From: Sedimenticola hydrogenitrophicus
GTDB taxonomy: Bacteria; Pseudomonadota; Gammaproteobacteria; Chromatiales; Chromatiaceae
Assembly: GCF_025175675.1 (NCBI RefSeq)
Contig: NZ_JANIOA010000015.1
Coordinates: 1 to 64,000, forward strand
Reading direction: 5' to 3'
DNA: 64,000 nucleotides
Shown here: positions 1 to 7,923 of the stretch, piece after piece
Numbering within the stretch: position 1 is the first letter of the stretch
Layout of the letters: the number at the start of each line of letters is the position of its first letter
Position numbers and translations under genes: made by a program
The notes under the pieces: generated by a model
Database searches by the model: none
Told to the model about the DNA's origin: nothing
What the model saw: only the letters and a program-made list of their open reading frames with translations

Positions 1-2
1 CC

Positions 3-320
3 ACCGGCTGGTTTCAATCCATACTGGCCGGGGCGCTGGGTGTCACGGGACAAAAAGCGCACCGGATGCAAAGCGGCTTTGCCTGGTCCGAAAATCGACT
101 GCAATTTGCGGTACGTGAACCGTTCCCCAGCAATACCACCGGGGTTGACTTGGTATTCGGCGAGATCACCAGGGAAAAACCCTTGATTCTGGAATCCCTG
201 ATGCCCGAAAACGGCGTCATCTTTTCCGATGGCATTGAGCAGGACTATGTGCGGTTTGATTCGGGCACTGTGGTGACGGTAAACATCCCAAAGGTGAAGG
301 GGAAACTCGTCAAAGGATAG
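3..320 (+). CDS. C-terminal part of an NAD-kinase-like (ATP-NAD kinase fold) protein, 5' end outside window
   Basis: The reading frame is open from the left edge and ends at a TAG at 318-320, so only the last ~105 residues are present. The visible part has a TGW motif at its start, then REPFPS and a block reading LESLMPENGVIFSDGIEQD followed by a short strand-rich end (FDSGTVVTV). This resembles the C-terminal half of proteins annotated as NAD kinases or related sugar or lipid kinases, where the MPENG..FSDGIE block is conserved. The catalytic N-terminal half is not visible, so substrate and function cannot be confirmed. The gene is convergent with the toxin-antitoxin pair that follows. Confidence 0.5.
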   Translation, partial: TGWFQSILAGALGVTGQKAHRMQSGFAWSENRLQFAVREPFPSNTTGVDLVFGEITREKPLILESLMPENGVIFSDGIEQDYVRFDSGTVVTVNIPKVKGKLVKG

Positions 321-541
321 ATTTGTTCAGTATTGATAGGTTTTCAATCAAGCCTAGCCGGTTGAATTGTCTAATAATAAGACTTTTGCTATTGATTATA
401 GAACGGAGATTTATACTTCATCTGACCCCACAAATTCTGCTGTAGTTGGGCTATCTGCTCGTTACTCATCCTTTCATCCTTATAATTACTCGGGCTCGCC
501 CGCACACTTATTATTTGTATATTGTCGAGTGGCTGTTCAGT

Positions 542-1642
542 TCAATCATGCACCCACTGATAACGCACCTTCAGATCATTACAGTGGGACATGGGCAGCA
601 GCTGTCTGTGCTGCAGTTGACCTACGACGATCCCAGGGGCGATACCCACTTCGTGGGCAAACTTCACAATGCTAGCCTTGCTAAACTGCCCTTGTCGGGA
701 AAATGCGGTAAAGGCTCTTTTGGGAATCAGCTCATGCGCCGCAAAGGTGTTTGCCTGTTCCTCCTTTTCAGCATCCATGCCGTTGTTACCCTCGATAAAG
801 AGCTCTTTTTTACCATGCAGGAGAATATGGCCGGCTTCGTGGAAGAAGGTGAACCAGAGATGGTCATTGGTTTTGTAGCGCAGGCTTAATTGAATGATCG
901 CCTTATCCGGATTGAGCCAACGGGTGGCCCCGCTCACCCCGGTCTTGGGCAGGGCGGGTATCAGCACCACGGCCACGCCCGCCTGTGCGGCCAAGCGTTG
1001 GAGCTCTGGTATAAAAGCCGTTGGATCGATCACCGACGTCAGGTTTCTGATCTCATCCAGTGCCTCCCGGAATTTGGACTTGCTGAACGGGGCATAGGGA
1101 AGGGATGCGGCTTCTATCTCGCCTTGTCTCAGCCAGGCCGAAACCGCTTCCGGGAATACCTCCTGTTTATTGTGTTGACGATAAGCTACCGCTACCTTAG
1201 GCCAGAGTTCGTCCCACTGCTCCACGCTGGCAATGCCGAAGAATCGCAACAACGCATCGAGCTGCTGCTTTTTGTCCCTGTGCTTCTTCAGCCAGCCAAG
1301 TTTAGTCATGGCGGCAATGGGAATACGCTTTAGCCAATCCAGATCCTTCTCCAGCTGTTTCGCTTCGGCTAGCCGGGCGCGGGTCTCCTGGTAGTTGGCT
1401 TCCAGATTTAACCAGTATTCCGCCGGCATGCCCAAGGTACGCTCCAGTTTGATGGCCGTTTCCGGAGTGATACTGACCGTACCCTTACCTTTAAATACGG
1501 TATTCAGATGCTTTTCTGTTAGACCGGTACGCTTCGCCAGCTCGGATTTGCTCATGTGGCGCATTTCGAGTTCGTACTCAAGCACCTCGCCGGGGGTGAC
1601 CGTGTAGTCCGGTGTGTACTGGTTGATTGCTTGATTATCCAT
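542..1642 (-). CDS. HigA-like XRE antitoxin fused to an ImmA/IrrE-type metallopeptidase domain
   Basis: A 366-residue protein. Residues ~15-80 form a Cro/C1-type helix-turn-helix of the HigA kind (MSKSELAKRTGLTEKHLNTV). The C-terminal half is an ImmA/IrrE domain (COG2856 type) with the zinc site HEAGH at 268-272 and a likely third ligand Glu in the EEQANTFAA block near 295. The proposed roles are to bind and repress its own promoter, neutralise the upstream toxin, and possibly cleave a regulatory protein. Its start overlaps the 3' end of the toxin gene by 8 bases, so the pair is translationally coupled. Toxin-first order is typical of higBA. Local base composition is more AT-rich than the neighbouring housekeeping genes, which suggests horizontal gain. 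The family is well supported; the protease substrate is unknown. Confidence 0.88.
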   Translation of the reverse strand: MDNQAINQYTPDYTVTPGEVLEYELEMRHMSKSELAKRTGLTEKHLNTVFKGKGTVSITPETAIKLERTLGMPAEYWLNLEANYQETRARLAEAKQLEKDLDWLKRIPIAAMTKLGWLKKHRDKKQQLDALLRFFGIASVEQWDELWPKVAVAYRQHNKQEVFPEAVSAWLRQGEIEAASLPYAPFSKSKFREALDEIRNLTSVIDPTAFIPELQRLAAQAGVAVVLIPALPKTGVSGATRWLNPDKAIIQLSLRYKTNDHLWFTFFHEAGHILLHGKKELFIEGNNGMDAEKEEQANTFAAHELIPKRAFTAFSRQGQFSKASIVKFAHEVGIAPGIVVGQLQHRQLLPMSHCNDLKVRYQWVHD

Positions 1643-1979
1643 GGGTGTTCTCTACGCCGGTGATTTCAATGACGGTTATTTGAAACCAATCCAGGCCCCC
1701 TTCTGGGCGCTGCGGTGGTGGGTCAATATTTGGCTTGATGATTAGGCGGTACGGACCATCCAGGTCCAAACTCAACATGCCTTGTCGGTTTCCAGTCAAC
1801 GCATGGCACCTATGCGGCGGACTGTAGGGCGGAGCGAACACACCCAAATTGGGCGCCGCTCGTAGCGAAGTCATAACCAATCGAATGCGCTTTGATCGCT
1901 CCGCACCAAAGGTCTTCTGCATGACCCTGGCCTCGTTGAACTGCTTACTCAGCTTCTTGCTGGTGAACATTATTTCCAT
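1635..1979 (-). CDS. HigB-like toxin (RelE/ParE superfamily mRNA interferase)
   Basis: A 114-residue protein of the size and pattern of HigB or 'plasmid maintenance killer' toxins: a helical N-terminus (SKKLSKQFNEARVMQKTFG), then a strand-rich half with the block CHALTGNRQGMLSLDLDGPY and a C-terminal VIEITGVENTHG. HigB family members cleave mRNA on the ribosome; that activity is inferred from family. The first ATG (1979) is used here. A second ATG three codons in has a closer GGA and could also serve. The gene is followed with an 8-base overlap by the XRE/ImmA antitoxin, and palindromes just upstream (1991-2019) look like the autoregulatory operator. Confidence 0.82.
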   Translation of the reverse strand: MEIMFTSKKLSKQFNEARVMQKTFGAERSKRIRLVMTSLRAAPNLGVFAPPYSPPHRCHALTGNRQGMLSLDLDGPYRLIIKPNIDPPPQRPEGGLDWFQITVIEITGVENTHG

Positions 1980-1990
1980 ATAAATTATTC

Positions 1991-2019
1991 ACCTAATAGG
2001 TTAATACAATTTGCATTAA
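1991..2019. promoter_or_regulatory. Candidate operator palindromes of the HigBA-type pair
   Basis: Two adjoining palindromes sit 12-40 bases upstream of the toxin start: ACCTA-A-TAGGT at 1991-2001 and TTAATACAA-T-TTGCATTAA at 2001-2019 (one mismatched pair). Toxin-antitoxin operons of this kind are usually repressed by the HTH antitoxin binding palindromes over the promoter. The assignment is by position and symmetry only. Confidence 0.45.
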
Positions 2020-2425
2020 ATTACCATGGTGCTGGCTGCCGCAAGGCCACGATGGGAGATAAGGCGATAAACTGTGTGTGAACACCATTCGCTGTCTTAG
2101 TATTAAGTCGTTTATTGACTGGAATAATGTACCACAATTCGAGGACGGTATGATGCGGAGAGTCCAGGGCCTCTTCAATCCATAAACCCATAAACCGCGA
2201 AGTAGCAGGACGGTCGATTTCCATATTTCTGGTACCCGAAGGGCCGGTCTACAGGGATGTGGAGCATGGGCGACGTGATAAAGGGGTCAAAACAAGACGT
2301 TGCGTCTGTTGACGCCCCCTAACCCTCTCCCTGGGGGAGAGGGGATAAAAGCGGCTCTTTTGTTGGCCAGGTTGCCAGAACAGCCGGCGTGACTCTGTTC
2401 CTTTGTACCGCGCAATTTCCCGAAT
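2020..2425. other. Non-coding gap between the toxin gene and glmS
   Basis: No convincing gene is visible. A 67-codon minus-strand frame at 2021-2224 has no recognisable domain. The only clear structure is the GC-rich hairpin at 2323-2343, close to the end of glmS. The remainder probably holds the promoter region of the toxin-antitoxin pair. Confidence 0.5.
2323..2343. repeat. CCCTCTCCC-type palindromic repeat (copy 1)
   Basis: CCCTCTCCC (2323-2331), a 3-base loop and GGGAGAGGG (2335-2343) make a perfect 9-bp hairpin about 80 bases beyond the glmS stop. Short palindromes of this kind are dispersed in many gammaproteobacterial genomes. A similar one lies at 4374-4396. It could act as a transcript 3' end for glmS, but there is no clear T-run. 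Confidence 0.5.
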
Positions 2426-4252
2426 CTACTCCACCGTCACCGACTTGGCCAGGTTCCTTGGCTGGTCCACGTCGGTGCCCTTGAGCAGGGCGACGTGGTA
2501 GGAGAGCAGTTGCAGCGGCACGGTGTAGACGATGGGCGCGGTGGTGGGGCAGATGTCGTCCAGGGTCAGGCTCTGGTAGTTGTCCAGTTCGATCTTGACC
2601 CGCTTGTCGCTGAACAGGTAGAGCTCGCCGCCGCGTGCCCGGACCTCCTGCAGGTTGGAGAGCACCTTCTCCAGCAGCGGGTCGTCGGGCAGGGCGCAGA
2701 CTACCGGCATTTCGGCATCCACCAGGGCCAGGGGGCCGTGTTTCAGTTCGCCGGCGGGGTAGGCCTCGGCGTGGATGTAGGAGATCTCTTTCAGTTTCAG
2801 CGCCCCCTCCATGGCAATGGGGTAGAACGGGCCGCGCCCCAGGAACAGGGCGTTGCTGCGCTCGGCAAAACCGGCGGCCATCTTTTCGATTTCGTCGTTG
2901 AGTTGCAGCACCACCTCCATCTGGCGGGGCAGGGCATGCAGCTCTTCCACCCATTCGGTGAGCTGGGCCTGGTCGATACCCTGGCGACGCGCCATCGCCA
3001 GCACCAGCAGCCGCAGGGCCACCAGCTGGGTGGTGAAGGCCTTGGTGGAGGCGACGCCGATCTCGGGCCCGGCGCGGGTCATCAGCGCCACGTCGGATTC
3101 GCGCACCAGGGAGCTCTCCGGCACGTTGCAGACCACCAGGCTGCCCAGGAAACCTTGAGCCCGGCTGCCGCGCAGCGCGGCCAGGGTGTCGGCGGTCTCG
3201 CCCGACTGGGAGATGGTGACGAACAGGGTGTCCGGCGACACCACCGACTTGCGGTAGCGGTACTCGCTGGCCACCTCGACGTTACAGGGGATACCGACCT
3301 CCTCGAACCAGTAGCGCGCCACCATGCCGGCATGGAAGGAAGTGCCGCAGGCGATGATCTGGATGCGCTTGGTCTTATCCAGCAGCGCCTTGGTCTCGTA
3401 ACCGAAGCTCTCCTCCAGCAGCCGCCCCTTGTGGATACGTCCCTCCAGGGTCTCGGCCACCACGGCGGGTTGCTCGAAGATCTCCTTGAGCATGTAGTGG
3501 CGGTAGGCCCCCTTGTCGGTGGCGGCGGGGTTGAGCCGGGAGGAGACCACCGGGCGCTCCACCGGATGGCCCTCGCTGTCGTACACCTGCACCCCTTCGC
3601 GGCGCACATCGGCCAGGTCGCCCTCTTCCAGGAAGATGAAGTGCTGGGTCTCGGAGAGCAGGGCGAACACGTCGGAGGCGACGAAGTTCTCCCCGTCGCC
3701 GAGGCCCACCACCAGCGGCGAGCCGGCCCGGGCCACCACGATGCGATCCGGATCATCGGGGCTGGCCACCGCCAGGGAGTAAGCGCCCACCAACCGGCCC
3801 ACCACCGAGCGGAAGGCGTCGCAGAGGTTGCTTTCAGTTTTCAGGGCGTCCGCCAGCAGGTGGGCGATCACCTCGGTGTCGGTCTCGGAGGTGAACTGGT
3901 AGCCCTTGGCCTTCAGCTCCTCGCGCAGTTCGGCGTGGTTCTCGATGATGCCGTTGTGCACCACCGCCACCTGCTCGCCGCTCATGTGGGGATGGGCGTT
4001 GCGCTCGGCCGGCATGCCGTGGGTGGCCCAGCGGGTATGGGCAATGCCCAGCTCGCCCTCGATGGGGTGCTCGTCCATGCGCTGCTGCAGCGAGGCGACC
4101 TTGCCCACCGAGCGGATGCGCTGGATGCGGCCGCTCTGGTCGCGGATGGCGATGCCGGCGGAGTCGTAGCCGCGGTACTCCAGACGGCGCAGGCCTTCGA
4201 GCAGGATGGGGGTGATATTGCGCCGGGCCACGGCGCCTACGATGCCACACAT
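2426..4252 (-). CDS. glmS: Glutamine--fructose-6-phosphate aminotransferase (isomerizing) GlmS
   Basis: 608 residues, the normal length. GlmS makes glucosamine-6-phosphate from fructose-6-phosphate and glutamine, the first step towards UDP-GlcNAc for peptidoglycan and LPS. The protein starts MCGIVGAVA, so Cys2 is the N-terminal amidotransferase nucleophile. The glutaminase domain shows RGYDSAGIA and HTRWATHG. Two SIS (sugar isomerase) domains follow, with GTSFHAG, SQSGETADT and AYPAGELKHGP. The C-terminus PRNLAKSVTVE is the standard active-site tail. glmU lies upstream in the same direction with a ~200-base gap that includes a short hairpin, so the two may form one transcript. Confidence 0.98.
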   Translation of the reverse strand: MCGIVGAVARRNITPILLEGLRRLEYRGYDSAGIAIRDQSGRIQRIRSVGKVASLQQRMDEHPIEGELGIAHTRWATHGMPAERNAHPHMSGEQVAVVHNGIIENHAELREELKAKGYQFTSETDTEVIAHLLADALKTESNLCDAFRSVVGRLVGAYSLAVASPDDPDRIVVARAGSPLVVGLGDGENFVASDVFALLSETQHFIFLEEGDLADVRREGVQVYDSEGHPVERPVVSSRLNPAATDKGAYRHYMLKEIFEQPAVVAETLEGRIHKGRLLEESFGYETKALLDKTKRIQIIACGTSFHAGMVARYWFEEVGIPCNVEVASEYRYRKSVVSPDTLFVTISQSGETADTLAALRGSRAQGFLGSLVVCNVPESSLVRESDVALMTRAGPEIGVASTKAFTTQLVALRLLVLAMARRQGIDQAQLTEWVEELHALPRQMEVVLQLNDEIEKMAAGFAERSNALFLGRGPFYPIAMEGALKLKEISYIHAEAYPAGELKHGPLALVDAEMPVVCALPDDPLLEKVLSNLQEVRARGGELYLFSDKRVKIELDNYQSLTLDDICPTTAPIVYTVPLQLLSYHVALLKGTDVDQPRNLAKSVTVE

Positions 4253-4373
4253 ATTCGATTGTCCTTTTCTCTCTGGTGAGGAGGCTGTGTTACTTCACCA
4301 CTGGTTCATGACGTAGCGTAGGAAGAGCGGGTTCTGGATGGCTGTCGCCATAGGCTGTAATCCCCTCATCCTG

Positions 4374-4396
4374 TCCTTCTCCCAGAGGGAGAAGGA
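4374..4396. repeat. Short palindromic repeat between glmU and glmS (copy 2)
   Basis: TCCTTCTCCC (4374-4383), loop AGA, GGGAGAAGGA (4387-4396): a perfect 10-bp stem in the glmU-glmS gap. It resembles the hairpin at 2323-2343. It could modulate glmS expression relative to glmU, or simply be a dispersed repeat. Confidence 0.45.
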
Positions 4397-4450
4397 ACGC
4401 TTCGACCAAGATTTATTAAAACCCGATGGGCTTGCGCCCAGTCGTTACGA

Positions 4451-5815
4451 TCAGTCACCCTGTTTTTCCGGACGCTTCCAACCCTTGAGTGTGAGCTGCT
4501 TGGCGCGGCTCAGGGTCAGGGTGTCGGGCGGGGCGTCGCGGGTGATGGTGGAACCGGCGCCGATGGTGGCGCCCGCGCCTACCTCGACCGGCGCCACCAG
4601 CTGGGTGTCGGAGCCGATGAAGGCGTTGTCGCCGATCACGGTGCGGAACTTGTTCACGCCGTCGTAGTTGCAGGTGATGGTGCCGGCACCGATGTTTACC
4701 GAGCGGCCGATGGTGGTGTCGCCGATATAGCTGAGGTGGTTGATCTTGCTGCCGGCAGCCACGTCGCTCTTCTTGATCTCGACGAAGTTGCCCACGTGTA
4801 CCCGCTCCGCCAAGGTGGTGGCGGGGCGCAGCCGGGCAAACGGGCCGATGATGGAGTCGGCGCCGATCACCGCATCCTCGATCACGCAGTTCTCCTTGAT
4901 CCAGACGCCGTCGCCGATGCGGCTGTTGCGGATCACCGTGTTGGCGCCCACCCGCACGCCGTTGCCCAGGGTGACCTCGCCCTCGATCAACACGTTCACG
5001 TCCAGCTCCACATCCTCGCCGCTGTGCAGGCGGCCGCGCAGATCGAAGCGGGCCGGGTCGCGCAGGGTGACGCCCTGGCGCATCAGCCGTTCCGCCTGCA
5101 TCTGCTGATGGCGGCGCTCCAGCATGGCCAGTTGCACCCGGTCGTTGACCCCCTCCACCTCGAAGGTGTCGGCGGGGTGGGCGGTCTTCACCTCGATCCC
5201 GTCATCCACCGCCATGGCGACGATGTCGGTGAGGTAGAACTCGCCCTGGGCGTTGTTGCTCTCCAGCCGGGCGAGCCAGCCGGCCAGCTTGGCCCGCTCG
5301 GCAATCAGGATGCCGGTGTTGATCTCGCGGATGCGCTGCTCGACTTCCGAGGCATCCTTCTGTTCGACGATCCGGGTGACGTGGCCCTCCACCCGCACGA
5401 TGCGGCCATAGCCGGTGGGATCATCCAGGGTGACGGTGAGCAGCGCCAGCGCGCTCCCTTCCGCCTGATGGATCAGGCTGTTCAGGGTCACCTGGGTGGT
5501 GAGGGGTACATCGCCGTAGAGCACCAGCACCCGGTCCATGTCGGCCATGGCGAACATCGCCTGCTCCACCGCATGGCCGGTGCCCAGCTGTTCCGCCTGC
5601 TCGACCCAGACCAGCCCCGGATCGGCAATGGCCTGCTGTACCCGGTCACCGCCATGCCCATAGACCACCGCCACCTTGTCGCCACCCAGCACCCGGGCGG
5701 TGTCGATGACATGCGCCAGCAGCGGCCGACCGGCAATGTTGTGCAGCACCTTGGGCAGTGCGGATTTCATCCTTGTCCCTTGCCCCGCGGCAAGGATTAC
5801 CACGCCTAGCTTCAT
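4451..5815 (-). CDS. glmU: Bifunctional N-acetylglucosamine-1-phosphate uridyltransferase / glucosamine-1-phosphate acetyltransferase GlmU
   Basis: 454 residues from the ATG at 5815; E. coli GlmU has 456. The frame stays open to a TTG at 5830, but the ATG is preferred because GAGGG sits at proper spacing and MKLGVVILAAGQGTRM is the family N-terminus. The N-terminal pyrophosphorylase domain has the LAAGQGTRMKS...LPKVLH signature. The C-terminal half is a left-handed beta helix of hexapeptide repeats with the acetyltransferase motif NHLSYIGD. The enzyme makes UDP-GlcNAc, directly downstream of GlmS in the pathway. It is encoded just upstream of glmS in the same direction. Confidence 0.98.
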   Translation of the reverse strand: MKLGVVILAAGQGTRMKSALPKVLHNIAGRPLLAHVIDTARVLGGDKVAVVYGHGGDRVQQAIADPGLVWVEQAEQLGTGHAVEQAMFAMADMDRVLVLYGDVPLTTQVTLNSLIHQAEGSALALLTVTLDDPTGYGRIVRVEGHVTRIVEQKDASEVEQRIREINTGILIAERAKLAGWLARLESNNAQGEFYLTDIVAMAVDDGIEVKTAHPADTFEVEGVNDRVQLAMLERRHQQMQAERLMRQGVTLRDPARFDLRGRLHSGEDVELDVNVLIEGEVTLGNGVRVGANTVIRNSRIGDGVWIKENCVIEDAVIGADSIIGPFARLRPATTLAERVHVGNFVEIKKSDVAAGSKINHLSYIGDTTIGRSVNIGAGTITCNYDGVNKFRTVIGDNAFIGSDTQLVAPVEVGAGATIGAGSTITRDAPPDTLTLSRAKQLTLKGWKRPEKQGD

Positions 5816-5870
5816 CTCTTTCCCTCGCAAGGTAGTCCCGGTATCCGGTCGATGGCCGATCGATTGCCTG

Positions 5871-6350
5871 TCAGTTGATGGAGCAGCCGCCCTCGGGCGG
5901 GGCCATGTCTTCCATTGTAGCGTCCCGCACTTCGACTATCTTGATCATCACCTTCAGGGTCTTGCCGGCCAGCGGGTGATTGCCGTCCACGGTCAGCTGA
6001 TCGCCCTCGATCCTGCTGACATAGAAGGTGCGCGCCTCGCCGTCCTGGTTCTGCATCTGCACCTCGGCGCCGAGTTGGCGGAACTGGGGCGGCACATTCT
6101 CGATATCGTCGGCGAAGGTGAGGTCCGGGTCGTGCTCGCCGAAGCCGTCCTCCGGCGGTACGATCATCTCCACCTCGTCGCCAACGCCCTTGCCGGCGAT
6201 GACCTGGTCCATGCTGCCGATCAGTTCGGTCTCGCCGCCATGGACATAGCTGACCGGGATGTCGTTCTGCTCCAGCACGTTACCGTCCAGGTCGGTAATG
6301 TGGTAGGTGAGGGAGACAAATTTTCCGGGTTTGATGACTTCGCTGGACAT
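5871..6350 (-). CDS. FKBP-type peptidyl-prolyl cis-trans isomerase (SlyD-like)
   Basis: 159 residues. An FKBP domain (KFVSLTYHITDLDGNVLEQN at the start) is interrupted after VEMIVPPEDGFGEHDP by an insert-in-flap domain, as in SlyD and FkpB. Such proteins isomerise prolyl bonds and act as chaperones. The C-terminus ends APPEGGCSIN and lacks the His/Cys-rich metal-binding tail of E. coli SlyD, so a nickel role is not indicated. No signal peptide is visible, so the protein is probably cytoplasmic. It lies upstream of glmU in the same direction, with a gap of about 55 bases. Confidence 0.88.
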   Translation of the reverse strand: MSSEVIKPGKFVSLTYHITDLDGNVLEQNDIPVSYVHGGETELIGSMDQVIAGKGVGDEVEMIVPPEDGFGEHDPDLTFADDIENVPPQFRQLGAEVQMQNQDGEARTFYVSRIEGDQLTVDGNHPLAGKTLKVMIKIVEVRDATMEDMAPPEGGCSIN

Positions 6351-6539
6351 AACATACTGCTCCGCTTGATTGAATAGAGCCTCCCGCGGGGAGGCACGTC
6401 AGTATAGCATCGGCGGTGCACCGCTGACTAAGGACCCGGGCAAGAATAAGTGCCTGCATTCGGCCGCCCCTGGACCAGGCTCCAGGCGCCAGGGAATTAT
6501 GCCTGCGCGAGCGCTAAACCGGGACGGCGAGATCGGCCA

Positions 6540-6562
6540 CCCGGTCGCAATCCCCGACCGGG
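6540..6562. promoter_or_regulatory. Inverted repeat upstream of the dctP sigma-54 promoter
   Basis: CCCGGTCG (6540-6547), a 7-base spacer, CGACCGGG (6555-6562). It lies about 190 bases upstream of the -24 element, a plausible place for an enhancer-type activator site, though any role is inferred. Confidence 0.35.
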
Positions 6563-6597
6563 ATAGTCATTAACTGCCGGTCACACGGTGCTTTTCG

Positions 6598-6647
6598 GCG
6601 GATACCCGGCCATCCGCGGAGGGCGAATGGGTGGGTTTCCACCCATT
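6598..6647. promoter_or_regulatory. Two inverted repeats, candidate upstream activator sites for DctD
   Basis: GCGGAT-N8-ATCCGC (6598-6617) is followed by AATGGGTGG-GTTT-CCACCCATT (6626-6647, perfect 9-bp arms). Their centres are ~29 bp apart and lie about 85-130 bases upstream of the -24 box. This is the usual enhancer distance for a sigma-54-dependent response regulator. DctD is encoded at 10870-12282. The link is inference from position and symmetry. Confidence 0.5.
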
Positions 6648-6731
6648 TTGTCCCACGGGCAAAAACCGGCCACGCGCCTCATATCCATGATAATCAATCG
6701 GTTAAGTATCTCGCCGGCTGCCGTCAGGCAG

Positions 6732-6748
6732 TTGGCACTTCCCTTGCT
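6732..6748 (+). promoter_or_regulatory. Sigma-54 (RpoN) promoter of the TRAP operon
   Basis: TTGGCAC-TTCCC-TTGCT matches the -24/-12 consensus TGGCAC-N5-TTGCW, with exactly 10 bases between the GG (6734-6735) and the GC (6746-6747). Transcription would start near 6759, leaving a ~75-base leader before dctP. A sigma-54 activator (DctD type) is encoded in the same locus. Confidence 0.85.
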
Positions 6749-6836
6749 ATCCTTTGGTGACCAGCCCGGTTTTCCGGCTTATCCAAATCCCGTCCCGGCC
6801 TGGACCATTACATAGATCCTAATCAGGAGGAATCCA

Positions 6837-7838
6837 ATGCGCAAAGCTCTGATCGGCCTCGCCGTAACCGCAGCACTCACCGTCACGTCTTCCGCTGCCT
6901 TCGCTAACTGCGATCCCGGCGAAATGGTGATCAAATTCAGTCATGTGACCAATTCCGACAAACACCCCAAGGGCATCGCCGCCTCGCTGCTGGAGAGCCG
7001 GGTGAACTCCGAGATGAACGGCAAGGCCTGCATGCAGGTCTATCCGAACTCCACCCTGTACGACGACAACAAGGTGCTGGAGGCGATGCTGAACGGCGAT
7101 GTCCAACTGGCCGCGCCTTCGCTCTCCAAGTTCGAAAAGTTCACCAAGAAGTTCCGCATATTCGATCTGCCGTTCCTGTTTGAGGATGTGGAGGCGGTGG
7201 ACCGTTTCCAGAACTCGGACGCCGGTGAGAAGCTGAAGGGTTCGATGAAAAAGCGCGGACTGCTCGGTCTCACCTACTGGCACAACGGCATGAAGCAGCT
7301 CTCCGCCAACCGGCCGCTGATCAACCCGGAGGATGCCAAGGGCCTGAAGTTCCGCGTACAGGCCTCCGATGTGCTGGTGGCCCAGTTCGAACAGCTGGAC
7401 GCCAATCCGCAGAAAATGGCCTTCAGCGAGGTCTACGGCGGACTGCAGACCAAGGTGGTGGATGGGCAGGAGAACAGCTGGTCCAATATCTACGGCAAGA
7501 AGTTCTTCGAGGTACAGGACGGCGTGACCGCCACTAACCACGGTATCCTCGACTACCTGGTAGTCACCTCCACCGAGTGGTGGGACGGTCTGCCGGCCGA
7601 CATCCGCGGCCAGCTCGCGCAGATCCTGCAGGAGGTGACCGAGACCCGCAACTCCGAATCCGCCAAGGTGAATGCCCAGAGTATGCAGCGCGTGATCGAT
7701 GCCGGCGGCGTGGTGCGCACCCTCACCCCGGAACAGCGCCAGGCCTGGGTCGACGCCATGAAGCCGGTGTGGAAGAAGTTTGAAGGCGACATCGGTACCG
7801 ACCTGATCGAAGCAGCCGTCGCATCCAATAAAAAATAA
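6837..7838 (+). CDS. dctP: TRAP transporter periplasmic substrate-binding protein, DctP family
   Basis: 333 residues with a clear signal peptide (MRKALIGLAVTAALTVTSSA, likely cleavage after AFA at 21-23). The mature protein follows the DctP pattern: KFSHVTNSDKHPKG near its start, then LPFLFEDVEAVDRF and GLKFRVQASDV, with the binding-site block YGGLQTKVVDGQENSWSNIY. It captures a carboxylate, probably a C4-dicarboxylate, in the periplasm and delivers it to DctQM. A strong AGGAGGA ribosome site lies 6 bases before the ATG. It is first in the operon behind a sigma-54 promoter and is followed by a stable hairpin. The substrate is inferred from the dctBD neighbours and was not tested. Confidence 0.93.
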   Translation: MRKALIGLAVTAALTVTSSAAFANCDPGEMVIKFSHVTNSDKHPKGIAASLLESRVNSEMNGKACMQVYPNSTLYDDNKVLEAMLNGDVQLAAPSLSKFEKFTKKFRIFDLPFLFEDVEAVDRFQNSDAGEKLKGSMKKRGLLGLTYWHNGMKQLSANRPLINPEDAKGLKFRVQASDVLVAQFEQLDANPQKMAFSEVYGGLQTKVVDGQENSWSNIYGKKFFEVQDGVTATNHGILDYLVVTSTEWWDGLPADIRGQLAQILQEVTETRNSESAKVNAQSMQRVIDAGGVVRTLTPEQRQAWVDAMKPVWKKFEGDIGTDLIEAAVASNKK

Positions 7839-7851
7839 GTAGTAGCTGTAA

Positions 7852-7877
7852 CAGGCGGCCGCGCCAGCGGCCGCCTG
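7852..7877 (+). other. Intercistronic hairpin between dctP and dctQ
   Basis: CAGGCGGCCGC (7852-7862), loop GCCA, GCGGCCGCCTG (7867-7877): a perfect 11-bp GC-rich stem 13 bases after the dctP stop. There is no T-run, so it is unlikely to be a full terminator. Such hairpins often protect binding-protein mRNA and raise its level over the membrane subunits. Confidence 0.6.
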
Positions 7878-7923
7878 ATCCACTTCCAAAAACCCGGTTT
7901 CAAGTGCCTTCGAGGAGGCTGTG

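Larger units (their letters stand above)
6351..6836. other. Divergent control region between the FKBP gene and dctP
   Basis: A 486-base non-coding stretch between divergent genes. It contains three inverted repeats (6540-6562, 6598-6617, 6626-6647) and a sigma-54 promoter at 6732-6748 reading towards dctP. The left 150 bases should hold the promoter for the FKBP gene; no clear boxes were identified there. Confidence 0.6.

Noticed and set aside
367-675. 102-codon plus-strand frame near the left edge
   Set aside because: Overlaps the 3' end of the antitoxin gene in antisense and has no domain.
2021-2224. 67-codon minus-strand frame upstream of the toxin gene
   Set aside because: No family recognised, and it lies where the toxin promoter should be; could be a remnant, but nothing supports it.
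2426-4252. glmS ribozyme in the leader
   Set aside because: The ribozyme is known from Gram-positive bacteria, and the 200-base gap upstream shows only a short hairpin and no ribozyme-like core.
2495-4279. 594-codon plus-strand open frame opposite glmS
   Set aside because: It is the antisense shadow of glmS, rich in His, Gly, Val and Gln in a pattern typical of reverse frames of GC-rich genes; no domain seen.
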